Below are positions 35,481-44,011 of a stretch of DNA of 64,000 nucleotides, in pieces; position 1 is the stretch's first letter; each line of letters begins with the position of its first letter. The notes beneath the pieces were generated by a model that was given only the letters and a program-made list of their open reading frames with translations, had not been told where the DNA came from and did not search any database. Source of the DNA: Pseudarthrobacter phenanthrenivorans (GTDB lineage: Bacteria; Actinomycetota; Actinomycetes; Actinomycetales; Micrococcaceae). Location: the NCBI RefSeq assembly GCF_000813845.1, contig NZ_JWTB01000005.1, positions 1-64,000 on the forward strand. The letters run 5' to 3'. The translations under genes were made by a program, and so were the position numbers.

Positions 35481-36221
35481 ATGAGCTTTCCTCCCGCTTC
35501 GGCGCCCGAAACGCCCGGCAACGAAAACCAGGCAGTCCGCCAGCACAGCTCACACAACCACGGGATCCAGGGCCAGAGCCTGGAAGACGCTTTGCAGAAG
35601 GCGGGGTTCTACCCGCGCCTGGTCTCGGATGTCGTCGATGACGCACTGGATGGCCGGGACTGCGTGGCCCATCTGGTGCACCTGGAAACCCACTTCGACC
35701 GCGCCGAAGTCCGCCGCCACATCACCGTGCTGGTCCTCACCGCCGACATGCTGGTCATTACCCACGTGGATGACCAGCAGCTTGACGAGGCGGGGGAGCA
35801 GATCGTCGCCCAGATCTCCACCGAGTCCGTTCCCGTGGCGCAGATCCGCTCCGTGGTCCTGAGCTACATGTACGCGCAGCCGCAGAACTACAAGCCCTCG
35901 GACCCGGTGCGTGAACTCACCCTGTCCATCGCCTGGTCGGGCGGCCAGCGGCTGGACATGGGCCCCGCCAGCTGCGGCGACCCGCAGTGCGAGGCCGACC
36001 ACGGCTACACCGGGACCATCGCCCAGGAAGACATCGTGCTGCGCATCAGCGCCGAGGCGGACGGGCTGCAGGCCGTGCAGGACGCCAAGCTCTTCGCCAG
36101 GGCCCTGCGTGCGGTCAACACCGGCTCCCCGGCGCCCGTGTCCCACGCCCAGTCCATGGCGCCCCGGCCGCGGTCCGGGGTGTTCGGCAACCGGCTCAGC
36201 CGCGGGCACCAGCAGCGCTGA
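35481..36221 (+). CDS. DUF5998 family protein
   Basis: This 246-residue soluble protein is one I place in DUF5998, an actinobacterial family with no known function. It starts with a disordered Pro/His/Gln-rich stretch, followed by the conserved LEDALQKAGFYPRLV and VHLETHFDRAEVRRHITVLVLT. A CGDPQCEADHGY segment near the middle might bind metal. The ATG at 35481 is followed 1 base after its stop by the phosphatase gene, so they are coupled. A GAAAAT box with an upstream TG lies six bases before the ATG and could make the transcript leaderless. Confidence 0.75.
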   Translation: MSFPPASAPETPGNENQAVRQHSSHNHGIQGQSLEDALQKAGFYPRLVSDVVDDALDGRDCVAHLVHLETHFDRAEVRRHITVLVLTADMLVITHVDDQQLDEAGEQIVAQISTESVPVAQIRSVVLSYMYAQPQNYKPSDPVRELTLSIAWSGGQRLDMGPASCGDPQCEADHGYTGTIAQEDIVLRISAEADGLQAVQDAKLFARALRAVNTGSPAPVSHAQSMAPRPRSGVFGNRLSRGHQQR

Positions 36222-36222
36222 G

Positions 36223-37458
36223 ATGCCGGAAGACCGCGCCAACGCCGTACCAGCCGCCACCATCGCAGGACGTACTCCGGACCTTCCACCCGCACCCGCC
36301 TACGGGCACCGCTCCATTGCCGAAGTCCTCACCAGCGCTGCTGCGTGCCTGGGGGTGGAGGACTTCACCAACACTCTGGGACTCCCGGCCGCAGCGCGCG
36401 TCTGCATCGTCCTGGCGGACGGACTGGGCAGGAACCTGCTCAAGCAAAAAGCCGCGCACACACCGTTCCTGCGGTCCGTGATGCAGGCCGGGCAGGGCGA
36501 CATTCCGGTCTGGCTGGACTCCGCTTTCCCCTCCACCACGGCAGCGGCGTTGTCCAGCTTCGGAACCGGGCTCCCCGCAGGGCAGCACGGCATGGTGGGC
36601 TACGACGTCCTGGACCCCGACCAGGACAAGGTGGTCAACCTGCTGGGGAACTGGGACCCAGGCGTGGACCCCGCTGCCTGGCAGCCGTTCCCCACCGTGT
36701 TTGAACGCATCGACGGCCACGTGGCGGTGAACACCGTGAGCTTGTCCCAGTTCGACGGCTCGCCCATGACCCGGGCCGCGCTGCGGGGCGGCAGTTTCAT
36801 CTCCGGCACCACCTCCCACGCCCGCACCGCCGCAGCCGCCGAGGCCATGGCAGCCTCCGGGCCGGCCCTCATGTACTTCTACGTCAACGAACTGGACAAG
36901 GCAGGCCACCGTTATGGCTGCCGTTCGGAACAGTGGGAACATCAGCTCGAGGAGCTCGATGCCACGGTCAAGCGGCTCAATGCCTCGCTTCCGGCCGGGA
37001 CCCTCATCCTGCTGACCGCCGACCACGGCATGCTGGACGTTGCGGAATCACAGCGGATCGACTTCTCCGCCTACCCCGAGCTGGTGGACGGTGTGCGTCA
37101 CACCGCGGGGGAGCCGCGGATGGTGCACCTGTACCTTGACGGGGCGGAGGCGGGGACTGCAGGTGTCCGGGAGCGGCTGCTGGGCGCCTGGAAGGCACGC
37201 TTCGGTGACCGTGTCTGGGCTTTCACCCGCGAGGAGGCTGTGGCCGGGGGACTTTTTGGTGACGTGCGGCCTGCTGTGGAAGGCAGGATCGGTGACGTCA
37301 TGATCGCGGCGCGCGACGCCGTCGCGCTTTACGACGGGCGGCGCATGCGGCCCACCGCCATGGAGGTGGTGGGCCAGCACGGCTCGCTGACCAAGGCCGA
37401 GCGGGAAGTTCCGCTGCTGTGCTTCACCGCCGAAGGAAGGACCAAGCGGCGTGGCTGA
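36223..37458 (+). CDS. Alkaline phosphatase superfamily nucleotide pyrophosphatase/phosphodiesterase
   Basis: This 411-residue enzyme has the metal and nucleophile motifs of the alkaline phosphatase superfamily: VCIVLADGLGRNLL, AFPSTTAAALSSFGTG with the nucleophilic threonine, YVNELDKAGHRYG, and LLTADHGMLDV. It should hydrolyse phosphodiesters or nucleotide pyrophosphates, but the substrate is unknown. No signal peptide is evident. ATG at 36223, one base after DUF5998. It overlaps the tdk start by eight bases, indicating one operon. Confidence 0.88.
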   Translation: MPEDRANAVPAATIAGRTPDLPPAPAYGHRSIAEVLTSAAACLGVEDFTNTLGLPAAARVCIVLADGLGRNLLKQKAAHTPFLRSVMQAGQGDIPVWLDSAFPSTTAAALSSFGTGLPAGQHGMVGYDVLDPDQDKVVNLLGNWDPGVDPAAWQPFPTVFERIDGHVAVNTVSLSQFDGSPMTRAALRGGSFISGTTSHARTAAAAEAMAASGPALMYFYVNELDKAGHRYGCRSEQWEHQLEELDATVKRLNASLPAGTLILLTADHGMLDVAESQRIDFSAYPELVDGVRHTAGEPRMVHLYLDGAEAGTAGVRERLLGAWKARFGDRVWAFTREEAVAGGLFGDVRPAVEGRIGDVMIAARDAVALYDGRRMRPTAMEVVGQHGSLTKAEREVPLLCFTAEGRTKRRG

Positions 37459-38194
37459 GCTGATTTTCTTTTCCGGCACCATGGACTGCGGCAAGTCCAC
37501 CCTGGCCCTGCAGATGGACTACAACCACCGGGCCCGCGGCCGCGGCGGCGTCCGCTTCAGCCGGAACGACCGCGCCGGGGAGTCCCGGATCTCCAGCCGC
37601 CTCGGCCTGGAGACGGACGCCGTGGAGGTCCTGGACTCCACGGACTTCTGGGAGGAAGTCATGCTCCGCCGCACCCGGGGCCAGAGGGTTGACTACCTGA
37701 TCTGCGACGAGGCCCAGTTCTACACCCCGGAGCAGGTTGAGCAGTTGGCCAAGGTGGTGGACGAGATCGACGTCGACGTGTTTGCCTTCGGGATCACCGC
37801 CGACTTCCGGACGCGCCTGTTCCCGGGGTCGCAGCGTCTTATCGAGCTTGCCGACCGGGTGCAGGTGCTGCAGGTGGAGGCGCTGTGCTGGTGTGGCCGC
37901 CGCGCCACGCACAATGCCAGGACTGTCGACGGCGTCATGGTCACCGAGGGTGCACAGGTGGTGGTGGGTGACGTGGACATGGTCGTGGACGCTGCCGCCG
38001 CTCCCGAAGCGGAGCATGTGCCCGTGGTGGGTTACGAGACATTGTGCCGGCGCCACTTCATGCGCAGGGTGACCGCGCACGGCGCCTCCTTGATGGCGCA
38101 GCAGGACCAGTTGCTGCCGTTCGACGTGGATGCCTGCCTATGGCAGGGGTCGGGCGGGCCGGGCGAGAGCCGCAAGCCGGGTGGTAAAGCGTGA
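37451..38194 (+). CDS. tdk: Thymidine kinase (type II)
   Basis: This 247-residue enzyme phosphorylates thymidine in the salvage pathway. It has the P-loop GTMDCGKST, the Walker B-like ICDEAQF, and a C-terminal zinc lobe with CWCGRRATHNAR and a later CRRHF. The GTG at 37451 overlaps the phosphatase gene by eight bases. Its stop marks the left edge of the accessory segment. Neighbouring dut (47 kb) also feeds dTTP metabolism. Confidence 0.95.
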   Translation: MAELIFFSGTMDCGKSTLALQMDYNHRARGRGGVRFSRNDRAGESRISSRLGLETDAVEVLDSTDFWEEVMLRRTRGQRVDYLICDEAQFYTPEQVEQLAKVVDEIDVDVFAFGITADFRTRLFPGSQRLIELADRVQVLQVEALCWCGRRATHNARTVDGVMVTEGAQVVVGDVDMVVDAAAAPEAEHVPVVGYETLCRRHFMRRVTAHGASLMAQQDQLLPFDVDACLWQGSGGPGESRKPGGKA

Positions 38195-38353
38195 GCGACC
38201 GAGGGTTCGCTCTTGAGGTAGTTGGTGCAAGGCGCCCTATTTGCTGTGGCTCCTGGTGTCCCGTAAGGGGATCCTTAACCGGGCAGTCGAGCCGCAGCAG
38301 GGGTAGGTGCTGTAGACGTGCAAGGATGTGACCAACCCTAAGAGGAGAGCCCA
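38195..38353. other. Spacer at the left edge of the accessory segment
   Basis: A short hairpin (GAGCGA 38193-38198 with TCGCTC 38207-38212) overlaps the tdk stop and may terminate it. I see no gene, tRNA fragment or flanking direct repeat in the rest. Confidence 0.4.
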
Positions 38354-38722
38354 ATGAACGTCACCGTCCATGCCCCGTTGCCTAACGCGATCTTCCTCGT
38401 GCTGGGTTCTCAAGAAGCGACGCTTCCCGATGTCACCGCTGAAGGTCTAGTTTGGGCGAGCGACGACGCTCTCATCATCGGTGGGACTCATGAGATGGAC
38501 GGCGACACCACAATTCATCTGTCTGGGCAGGAACCCTCACAGGAGCTCATACTGCTTGCGTCGAAAGTGATTGGTTGCCCGGCAGGAGAATTGACCCTAG
38601 AAACTGTTGATGGTGAAGAGCTGTCGCAGTACAAAGTTCCAGCAGGAACAGCACGGATTGGCATTTGGGTAGATGACCTTCGCGAACCAGGAAATGTGCA
38701 CCTACAGGTGGTAAGCGCCTAA
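38354..38722 (+). CDS. Hypothetical protein, accessory
   Basis: This 122-residue soluble acidic protein is one I do not recognise. It has no signal peptide or membrane helix and looks like an all-beta fold with alternating hydrophobic residues (NAIFLVLGSQ, ARIGIWVDDL). Coding support comes from a good AGAGGAG before the ATG and an uninterrupted frame. Its codon use is visibly richer in A/T at third positions than core genes here, suggesting recent acquisition. It could be a small immunity or regulatory protein, but nothing proves that. Confidence 0.65.
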   Translation: MNVTVHAPLPNAIFLVLGSQEATLPDVTAEGLVWASDDALIIGGTHEMDGDTTIHLSGQEPSQELILLASKVIGCPAGELTLETVDGEELSQYKVPAGTARIGIWVDDLREPGNVHLQVVSA

Positions 38723-38800
38723 ATCCACGAGTCACTCTGTAACTACTGCCCCTACAACGCATATTGCTGCCCGCTCAGGGAGCCTTTACCGGACAGCCCG

Positions 38801-39088
38801 TCATCGGTCTCTTCGGTATCCCCGCCTGCGCCGGTATACAGCTCTAACTAAACCGGCTGCGAAGCCTGTCACTAGCAAGAGGGAGACCGCCGTTATTGTC
38901 CACGTCGCAGCGTACCCAGCCGGTGGCCCAACGTAGCAGGATGTGTCCCCTGCGTAATCCTCCGTGTTGTATTGGGAGCAGCTTCCGACCGGCCACCACA
39001 GCCATCCAGTGAAGAGGACGATCGGGGTTATAAAGAACACCCACGGCCATGCCCTGTTCCACGGCCACTCATCGATTTTTTTCGTCAT
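38801..39088 (-). CDS. Small two-TM 'WPW' membrane protein, paralogue A
   Basis: This 95-residue protein has a short basic start, EWPWNRAWPW, a first membrane helix (~14-33) and an outer loop with two cysteines (SC and SCY). PP precedes a second helix (~60-82), and the tail is arginine-rich. The ATG at 39088 has AAGGGGGG upstream; the longer frame up to 39415 is a decayed neighbour. Together with the 96-residue protein at 39348-39638 it forms a divergent paralogue pair with the same WPW-TM-Cys-Cys-PP-TM-Arg plan. Function unknown. Confidence 0.65.
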   Translation of the reverse strand: MTKKIDEWPWNRAWPWVFFITPIVLFTGWLWWPVGSCSQYNTEDYAGDTSCYVGPPAGYAATWTITAVSLLLVTGFAAGLVRAVYRRRRGYRRDR

Positions 39089-39089
39089 C

Positions 39090-39325
39090 GTGCCCCCCTT
39101 CACGAGTGTATCCGCGGCAAGAAGGTCAAACGCCGCTTCATCACTGGAAGATCTCTCGTAAAACCGTTGCCAGCGAACGGGCGTCGTTTCGAGCTCGACC
39201 GCAAGTCGACCCGTTGGCCGCTGCCTCAGCGGAGGCTCTGCTGCCCGCTGGGGGATCCCTGACCGGACGCCTCGACGGTCTACCCGAGCAGCGGCCGCCA
39301 GCACGAAAACTATGCCTTCACCCAT
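39090..39325 (-). pseudogene. Decayed copy of the 'MGEG' small membrane protein
   Basis: The minus-strand frame opens MGEGIVFVLAAAA, almost identical to the intact protein at 41088-41312, but then becomes Arg-rich and non-hydrophobic with no second helix. At the DNA level 39287-39328 and 41274-41315 match at 39 of 42 bases. The frame has lost its stop and reads into the WPW gene. This looks like a duplicated gene broken by frameshift or deletion. Confidence 0.5.
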
Positions 39326-39347
39326 TCGCTGCCGCCAAGGACGGCAT

Positions 39348-39638
39348 CTAGAGATCAGTTCCCATTTTCGGACGTTGAACTGACCGAATGAGCCTATAGG
39401 CGAGGTAAGACGCAAACACCGCTACGACAGTCATAAACGCCGGGCGAATATCGGGGGGAATGAGATAAAAGTCTCGACAGACGCTCGTACCGCCGGCCGT
39501 GCTGGCACTGCAGCCCTGACTCGCGATACTGAGCGCAAAAGTGGTAACAGCAGACAGCAAGACAAGAGCGATGGCCCAGGGCCACCATTCTGTCCATGGC
39601 CACGATGCTGATCGTCGCGGTTGTCCCTGGTCCGTCAT
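39348..39638 (-). CDS. Small two-TM 'WPW' membrane protein, paralogue B
   Basis: This 96-residue protein has SWPWTEWWPW before a first helix (~20-40), an outer loop with two cysteines (GCSAS and VCRDF), PPDIRP, a second helix (~68-86) and a basic tail. It repeats the architecture of the 95-residue protein at 38801-39088 with low sequence identity, so an old duplication is likely. It has TAGGCT exactly six bases before its ATG, the leaderless geometry. No homologue of known function is recognised. Confidence 0.65.
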   Translation of the reverse strand: MTDQGQPRRSASWPWTEWWPWAIALVLLSAVTTFALSIASQGCSASTAGGTSVCRDFYLIPPDIRPAFMTVVAVFASYLAYRLIRSVQRPKMGTDL

Positions 39639-39644
39639 AGGCAG

Positions 39645-39650
39645 AGCCTA
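39645..39650 (-). promoter_or_regulatory. -10 box TAGGCT for leaderless WPW gene B
   Basis: The minus-strand TAGGCT is followed by six bases and then ATG at 39638. Confidence 0.45.
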
Positions 39651-39813
39651 GACAGCTTTCCGGGAACGGTAAACAACCCTTCGTGATGGATCTACCGGGC
39701 CGGGGCTACAGTTGGTCGGGACATTCGCATGAACCGAGCAATTCTTCGTCGAGTTCTGCACAGAAAATTGTGTTTCATGAGGCATCCCTATTCGTCCGTA
39801 GCTAGCACGAGGC

Positions 39814-40203
39814 TCAGCGGAGATCTTCGAAGTACTGTGCCACGTCGTAGTTGCCGATCAATCTGGCGAGTCCCACGGGGGTCTGCCCTGCATCGTTCGG
39901 ATGCAGTGGATTTGCACCGCGTGATCGCAGCAGATCGATCATCTCCGGCCGGCCGCGCGAGCTGAAGACTGCGACGAACAGCGGTGTGTTACCGAAGGAG
40001 TTGGCTGGATCGACCATCGCGTCGAGGTTGAGCAGCGCAGTCGCCGCGGCAAGGGCGTGTTCCTGGGACGCAAGGTGAAGCGGGGTGAATCCCTGGCTGT
40101 CGGACGAATCGGGAGCCTCGCCTTCTGCAATCAGCCGTGTCACCTCCGCGGCATCATTGGTGAGTGCTGCGTAATGAAGCGGAGACCGACCGGCGCGATC
40201 CAT
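39814..40203 (-). CDS. Ankyrin-repeat protein
   Basis: This 129-residue protein consists almost wholly of ankyrin repeats: GRSPLHYAALTNDAAEVTRLI, GFTPLHLASQEHALAAATALL, GNTPLFVAV followed by MIDLLRSRGANP, and a last GQTPVGLARLIGNYDVAQYF. It should be a soluble protein-binding scaffold. Bacterial proteins of this size often occur as immunity proteins or as orphan binders near toxins, but no toxin is seen here. The ATG at 40203 has GAGG at suitable spacing; 40233 is a longer alternative. Confidence 0.85.
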   Translation of the reverse strand: MDRAGRSPLHYAALTNDAAEVTRLIAEGEAPDSSDSQGFTPLHLASQEHALAAATALLNLDAMVDPANSFGNTPLFVAVFSSRGRPEMIDLLRSRGANPLHPNDAGQTPVGLARLIGNYDVAQYFEDLR

Positions 40204-40321
40204 AGATACCTCAATTCTTGGTGCTGGAGACACTGCACCATAACCGATCCTTCAGCGGGCGCCATTGCATCCGATGAGCGACCGGCTCCCGGGTGCCGCC
40301 GAAGGCGGTAGAGTGCGTTTC

Positions 40322-41029
40322 ATGACATTGGGGGATGTGCAACCCACTCCTGCCCGCCGCCCCTGGACGATCGTCGCAGTGTGCGTCATGGTCGTCGCGA
40401 TAGGACTACTCCTGTTCGGCCTATCGCAGGTGCCCCCGATCCAGCTGCTGCCCGGGTACACCACTGCATACCTAGTCATCGGAGCGTGCATCTTCGGCCC
40501 GCTCAGAAAGCTTCCATCGCCGCGGCAGGCCGTGGCGTTCCTGCTGCCCGGAGCCCTGCTTGCCGTCTTAGCAGTGCTGAACCTGGGCTTCTGGGCCGGC
40601 GGCTGGCTGCTTGGCCTGCCAGCTTGGGGGCTGCTGCTAAGTCAATGGACGCCGGAGAACCCACTCCGGGTGCTTCAGGTTCTCAAGTTTTTGGGCCTTC
40701 TCGTGCTCGGTGTCGCGATCTTCACTTTCAATGTGATTTACCCGTTCCCCAGCCTGGGCCTGTTCCTGCTCCCGGTTATTCCCTTCATCCGCCTCGCCTA
40801 CCCCGAGCATCCAGTCAGGCCGCTGCAAATCGCCGTGGAAGTTCTCGTGGGCGTCGCCACCATTGCGGCGGCTTTGGCGATTCCCACACCGGAAGGGTCA
40901 TGGTCCTCACCTTGGTCCCTTGCTGGCGGGGGCGCCACCGTCGGACTAATGATCGCGTTATGGGCACGTGGTCTTACCCGCCGCTCCCACCGTCCCCAGC
41001 TCAACGACGCTGTGAAGGTCCAGCCCTAG
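40322..41029 (+). CDS. Hypothetical six-TM membrane protein
   Basis: This 235-residue protein has about six hydrophobic helices (for example VAVCVMVVAIGLLLFGL, LPGALLAVLAVLNLGFWAGG and LLVLGVAIFTFNVIYPF) and a basic C-terminus. I do not recognise the family. The ATG at 40322 is favoured because TAGAGT lies seven bases upstream; in-frame starts at 40265 and 40277 are possible. It stands alone on the plus strand inside the accessory segment. Confidence 0.65.
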   Translation: MTLGDVQPTPARRPWTIVAVCVMVVAIGLLLFGLSQVPPIQLLPGYTTAYLVIGACIFGPLRKLPSPRQAVAFLLPGALLAVLAVLNLGFWAGGWLLGLPAWGLLLSQWTPENPLRVLQVLKFLGLLVLGVAIFTFNVIYPFPSLGLFLLPVIPFIRLAYPEHPVRPLQIAVEVLVGVATIAAALAIPTPEGSWSSPWSLAGGGATVGLMIALWARGLTRRSHRPQLNDAVKVQP

Positions 41030-41087
41030 CGGGAGAATATCCTCGCCGGCGCCCTGTAGAAAATCCTTCGCCGAACATCTCGGCGGC

Positions 41088-41312
41088 CTACCCGAGCATG
41101 GTGTGAAGAACTATCAACAACACACCTGCAACAAAGAGCAGCGCGCAGAACAGCGTGCCCAGCAGTTCCATGCCCCGCAGCTGCTCAGCTTTGTCTCGAA
41201 CGGGAATGATTTTGATCTTCTCCGTAATCAGGAATATCTGATAAGCCGCTATCCGCTTACGGAAGACAAACCAAGCAGCGGCCACCAGCACGAAGACTAC
41301 GCCTTCACCCAT
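41088..41312 (-). CDS. Small two-TM 'MGEG' membrane protein
   Basis: This 74-residue protein has an N-terminal helix (MGEGVVFVLVAAAWFVF), a basic cytoplasmic loop (RKR and EKIKIIPVRDK) and a C-terminal helix (LLGTLFCALLFVAGVLLIVL). The ATG at 41312 has GGGGGTG just upstream; a start at 41375 is possible. A broken copy lies two kilobases away at 39.1-39.3 kb. Function unknown. Confidence 0.65.
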   Translation of the reverse strand: MGEGVVFVLVAAAWFVFRKRIAAYQIFLITEKIKIIPVRDKAEQLRGMELLGTLFCALLFVAGVLLIVLHTMLG

Positions 41313-41444
41313 TCGCACCCCCAAGATGATTAGCAGGTTCGGCCAGGCCAGAGCCGGACCCTCCCACTGATCCACCCAGTGTTGCAGACCTCGTGTTTAG
41401 AAGGCGTACGCTTGCCGATCCTTCACCGGCCGCCGGTGATGTAG

Positions 41445-41948
41445 TCAGCTCGGCGAGTCAGGCGTCTCGGTACGCGCAGTTGCGGTTTCGTCCGCTGATG
41501 GCTTTCTCCACCGTTGGATTTGGAAAACCAGCCATGCGGTGGCGGCAATCGCCACCAGCGGGAAGACGGGCCTCCCGCTGAATGCAACTACGGCAAAGGC
41601 GATCCAAAGAACACCAGTGAGGACGCCCATGGAGATCAATGACTTGCGGGTAACCGGATAGGAAGGCAGTTCAATCCCTTCGGCGCGGAGCTGTCGGGCC
41701 TCCGAAGCTGCGGCCCGGATTAAGGGAACAAACATTGCAGCCAATACGGCGGCTATAAGCGTGGACCGCCACGGTTCCGGAACGCCGAATGCCTCAAGGG
41801 CGGACCCCAGCAGTGATCCCAGGATAATGAACCAAAAAATTGCCCAGCCGGCCAAGCGCCTCCGCTTAGGCGGCATTCCCTCTAGGGAATCCGGTGGCCA
41901 TGATTGCCACTCATATCTGTTATCGCTCTTGCCTGCCCCCATGGCCAT
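41445..41948 (-). CDS. Hypothetical membrane protein with four helices
   Basis: This 167-residue protein starts with a polar N-terminus. It then has two helix pairs (AIFWFIILGSLLGSALEAFG with LIAAVLAAMFVPLIRA, and LISMGVLTGVLWIAFAVVAF with LVAIAATAWLVFQI) and a polar, acidic tail. I do not recognise it. The ATG at 41948 is chosen because a TATCCT box lies exactly six bases upstream; 41993 is an in-frame alternative. Confidence 0.6.
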   Translation of the reverse strand: MAMGAGKSDNRYEWQSWPPDSLEGMPPKRRRLAGWAIFWFIILGSLLGSALEAFGVPEPWRSTLIAAVLAAMFVPLIRAAASEARQLRAEGIELPSYPVTRKSLISMGVLTGVLWIAFAVVAFSGRPVFPLVAIAATAWLVFQIQRWRKPSADETATARTETPDSPS

Positions 41949-41954
41949 GTCCAC

Positions 41955-41960
41955 AGGATA
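41955..41960 (-). promoter_or_regulatory. -10 box TATCCT for leaderless membrane-protein gene
   Basis: The minus-strand TATCCT is followed by six bases and then the ATG at 41948. Confidence 0.4.
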
Positions 41961-41993
41961 CGCCCCGCTGGGTGCGGGGGCGTATGTGTTCAC

Positions 41994-42490
41994 CGTTGAG
42001 ATACCTTGCCGGGGTCGTGCCCGTATGGCGGTCCTTTACCGCTCCAACCCGGCTCTGACGTGCGGTGTTGTAGCCGCGCAGATTGGGGTGTCCCCTATAC
42101 CCCGCCCGCAAAAATGCCCGGTGACGGTGCCCTAACGCTACACACCATTCAATGGTCTGGTCCCCCTCGAGACCCGTTAGCAGTTCCACGATGGACCCGT
42201 CGATGTTTGCTGGGAGCCGCTTCGATGCACCTGTGGATTCTGCCCCGTCTACATGCCGGCGGGCCCTGGATGAGGCGCTCAACATGGATTCCCTGCTGCG
42301 GATAGCGGCGCCAGGACCCATCTATCACGGTTGGTATTGATCTAGGGAAGCAGACCCAGAAAGCCGTAGGACTGTCCGGTGAAGTCGAAATACAGGTTTA
42401 AGGTACCCACCTCACCCCCGTGAACCCGCTGACTGAATTGCTCCCGATGATGCCCGTGTGATTGTCGTACCCCCTTGTCATGATGGGTTT
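41994..42490. other. Intergenic region of about 0.5 kb without a recognised gene
   Basis: Short frames exist on both strands (for example 42152-42340 on plus), but none has a ribosome binding site plus recognisable protein features. The last part precedes the DUF222 gene and contains a CATGAT -10-like box at 42479-42484. I see no repeat or IS end. Confidence 0.4.
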
Positions 42491-44011
42491 ATGGGGAAGG
42501 CAGCGGTGGTGAAGGCGTTCGGGGAAATCCAGGCTGCCCTTGCTGTGCTGAATGCTGAGGTGGATGGGGCCGGGTTGGTGCCGTTTTCAGTGTCTGATCC
42601 GTTGGCTGGGTTGGCGGATGGTTGCCTGGATATTTTGGCTGGTGCGCGGGAGGTGGAGGCCGGGTTCGCGGGGTTGAAGGCGAAGGCTGCGGTGACGTAC
42701 ACGGAGGCTGCTTGTGCTGTTGCGGGCCCCGACGTGCCGGTGGTGGCGCAGGAGATAGCGGTCGCCGCCGAGATCGGCTGCGTGCTGGCCCTGGGGCCGC
42801 GGGCCGCAGGCACGTTCCTGGCCACCTCCCACGCCCTGACCACCGGTTTGCCGCGGACCTTGGAGGCTTTGCAGGCCGGGTCCCTGTCGTGGCAGCACGC
42901 GGTGGTGATGGCCGATGAAACCGCCGGCCTGGATGCCGCGGGGGCTGCCGCGCTGGAAGCCCATTTCCTGGACCCGGACGCCCCAGACCCGGCGCGGGGG
43001 TGCCCGGTGGGGCAGTTGCCGGCGCACCGGTTCCGGGCCAAGGCCCGGTCCTGGCGGGAACGCCACCACGCCGAGAGCATCGAAAAACGCCACGCCAAAG
43101 GGGCGGCGGAGCGGCGGGTGGAGTCCCGGCCGGACCAGGACGGGATGGCCTGGCTGTCCGCGTACCTGCCCGCGGACCAGGCGGTGGCGGGCTGGAACCG
43201 GCTCACCGCCGTCGCCCGGTCCCTGCAGGGCCCGGACGAGCGCCGGACCCTGACCCAGCTCCGCGCGGACCTCTTCGCGTCCGCGGTTCTGGGCAGCACG
43301 ACTCCTGCCAGCCCGGACGTCCACGGGACGTCCGCCAGCAGGGATCCCAGGACGACTTCCGCCGGCATGCAAGCTCGGGAGAGCGCAGCCGGAAGCGTTG
43401 AAGAAACAGATGTCCCGCCGACATCAATAAGGGCGCAGGTGCTGGTCACCGTTCCCGTGTTCTCGTTGCTGGGTCTGACCGAGGAACCGGCAATGCTGGA
43501 CGGGTACGGTCCCATCCCGCCGTCAATGGCCCGGGACCTCGTTGCGAACGGAGCCGGGTCCTTCCACCGGGTGTTGGTGGACCCGCGGGACGGGGCGCCG
43601 CTGGAGATCGGCAGGACCAGCTACCGCCTCACGAAAGCCATGCGGGCCTGGCTGCGGATGCGGGACGGCAAATGCCCGTTCCCCGGCTGCAGCAACCACT
43701 CCCTGGACAACGAGGCCGACCACCTCCTCGCCTGGGCCAACGGCGGCACCACCGGGATCAGCAACCTGGGCCAGCCCTGCCCGCAACACCACAGACTCCG
43801 GCACACCACCGGCTGGACACCCACCCCCGCGACCAAGAACGAGCCACCGGGCTGGACCTCACCCACCGGCCGGCACTACGCCAGCGAACACCAGGACTGG
43901 GAACCAGCGCACTGGCCGGAGGGGATAAGGCCGGGCGCCGTTGACTTCTTCCACCGCGGGCTGTCGCCCGGAGAAGATGCCCTTGAACGGTTCCTGCGCG
44001 TCCAGGCCTGA
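42491..44011 (+). CDS. DUF222 / HNH endonuclease domain protein (13E12 family)
   Basis: This 506-residue protein has a long DUF222 region (~1-350). A C-terminal HNH nuclease follows, with CPFPGCSNHSLDNEADHLL and GTTGISNLGQPCPQHHRLRH, that is, a CxxxC zinc knuckle, the DH of the first HNH histidine, the central Asn and the final His. Such genes are multi-copy in mycobacteria (REP13E12) and arthrobacters and may be mobile or associated with genome-variable sites. I chose ATG 42491, which has a CATGAT box six bases upstream; the GTG at 42458 is an alternative. Its function in the cell is not known. Confidence 0.87.
   Translation: MGKAAVVKAFGEIQAALAVLNAEVDGAGLVPFSVSDPLAGLADGCLDILAGAREVEAGFAGLKAKAAVTYTEAACAVAGPDVPVVAQEIAVAAEIGCVLALGPRAAGTFLATSHALTTGLPRTLEALQAGSLSWQHAVVMADETAGLDAAGAAALEAHFLDPDAPDPARGCPVGQLPAHRFRAKARSWRERHHAESIEKRHAKGAAERRVESRPDQDGMAWLSAYLPADQAVAGWNRLTAVARSLQGPDERRTLTQLRADLFASAVLGSTTPASPDVHGTSASRDPRTTSAGMQARESAAGSVEETDVPPTSIRAQVLVTVPVFSLLGLTEEPAMLDGYGPIPPSMARDLVANGAGSFHRVLVDPRDGAPLEIGRTSYRLTKAMRAWLRMRDGKCPFPGCSNHSLDNEADHLLAWANGGTTGISNLGQPCPQHHRLRHTTGWTPTPATKNEPPGWTSPTGRHYASEHQDWEPAHWPEGIRPGAVDFFHRGLSPGEDALERFLRVQA

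Noticed and set aside
42152-42340. A 62-codon plus-strand ORF in the island.
   Set aside because: No ribosome binding site, promoter or recognisable protein features, and it overlaps frames on the other strand of equal quality.
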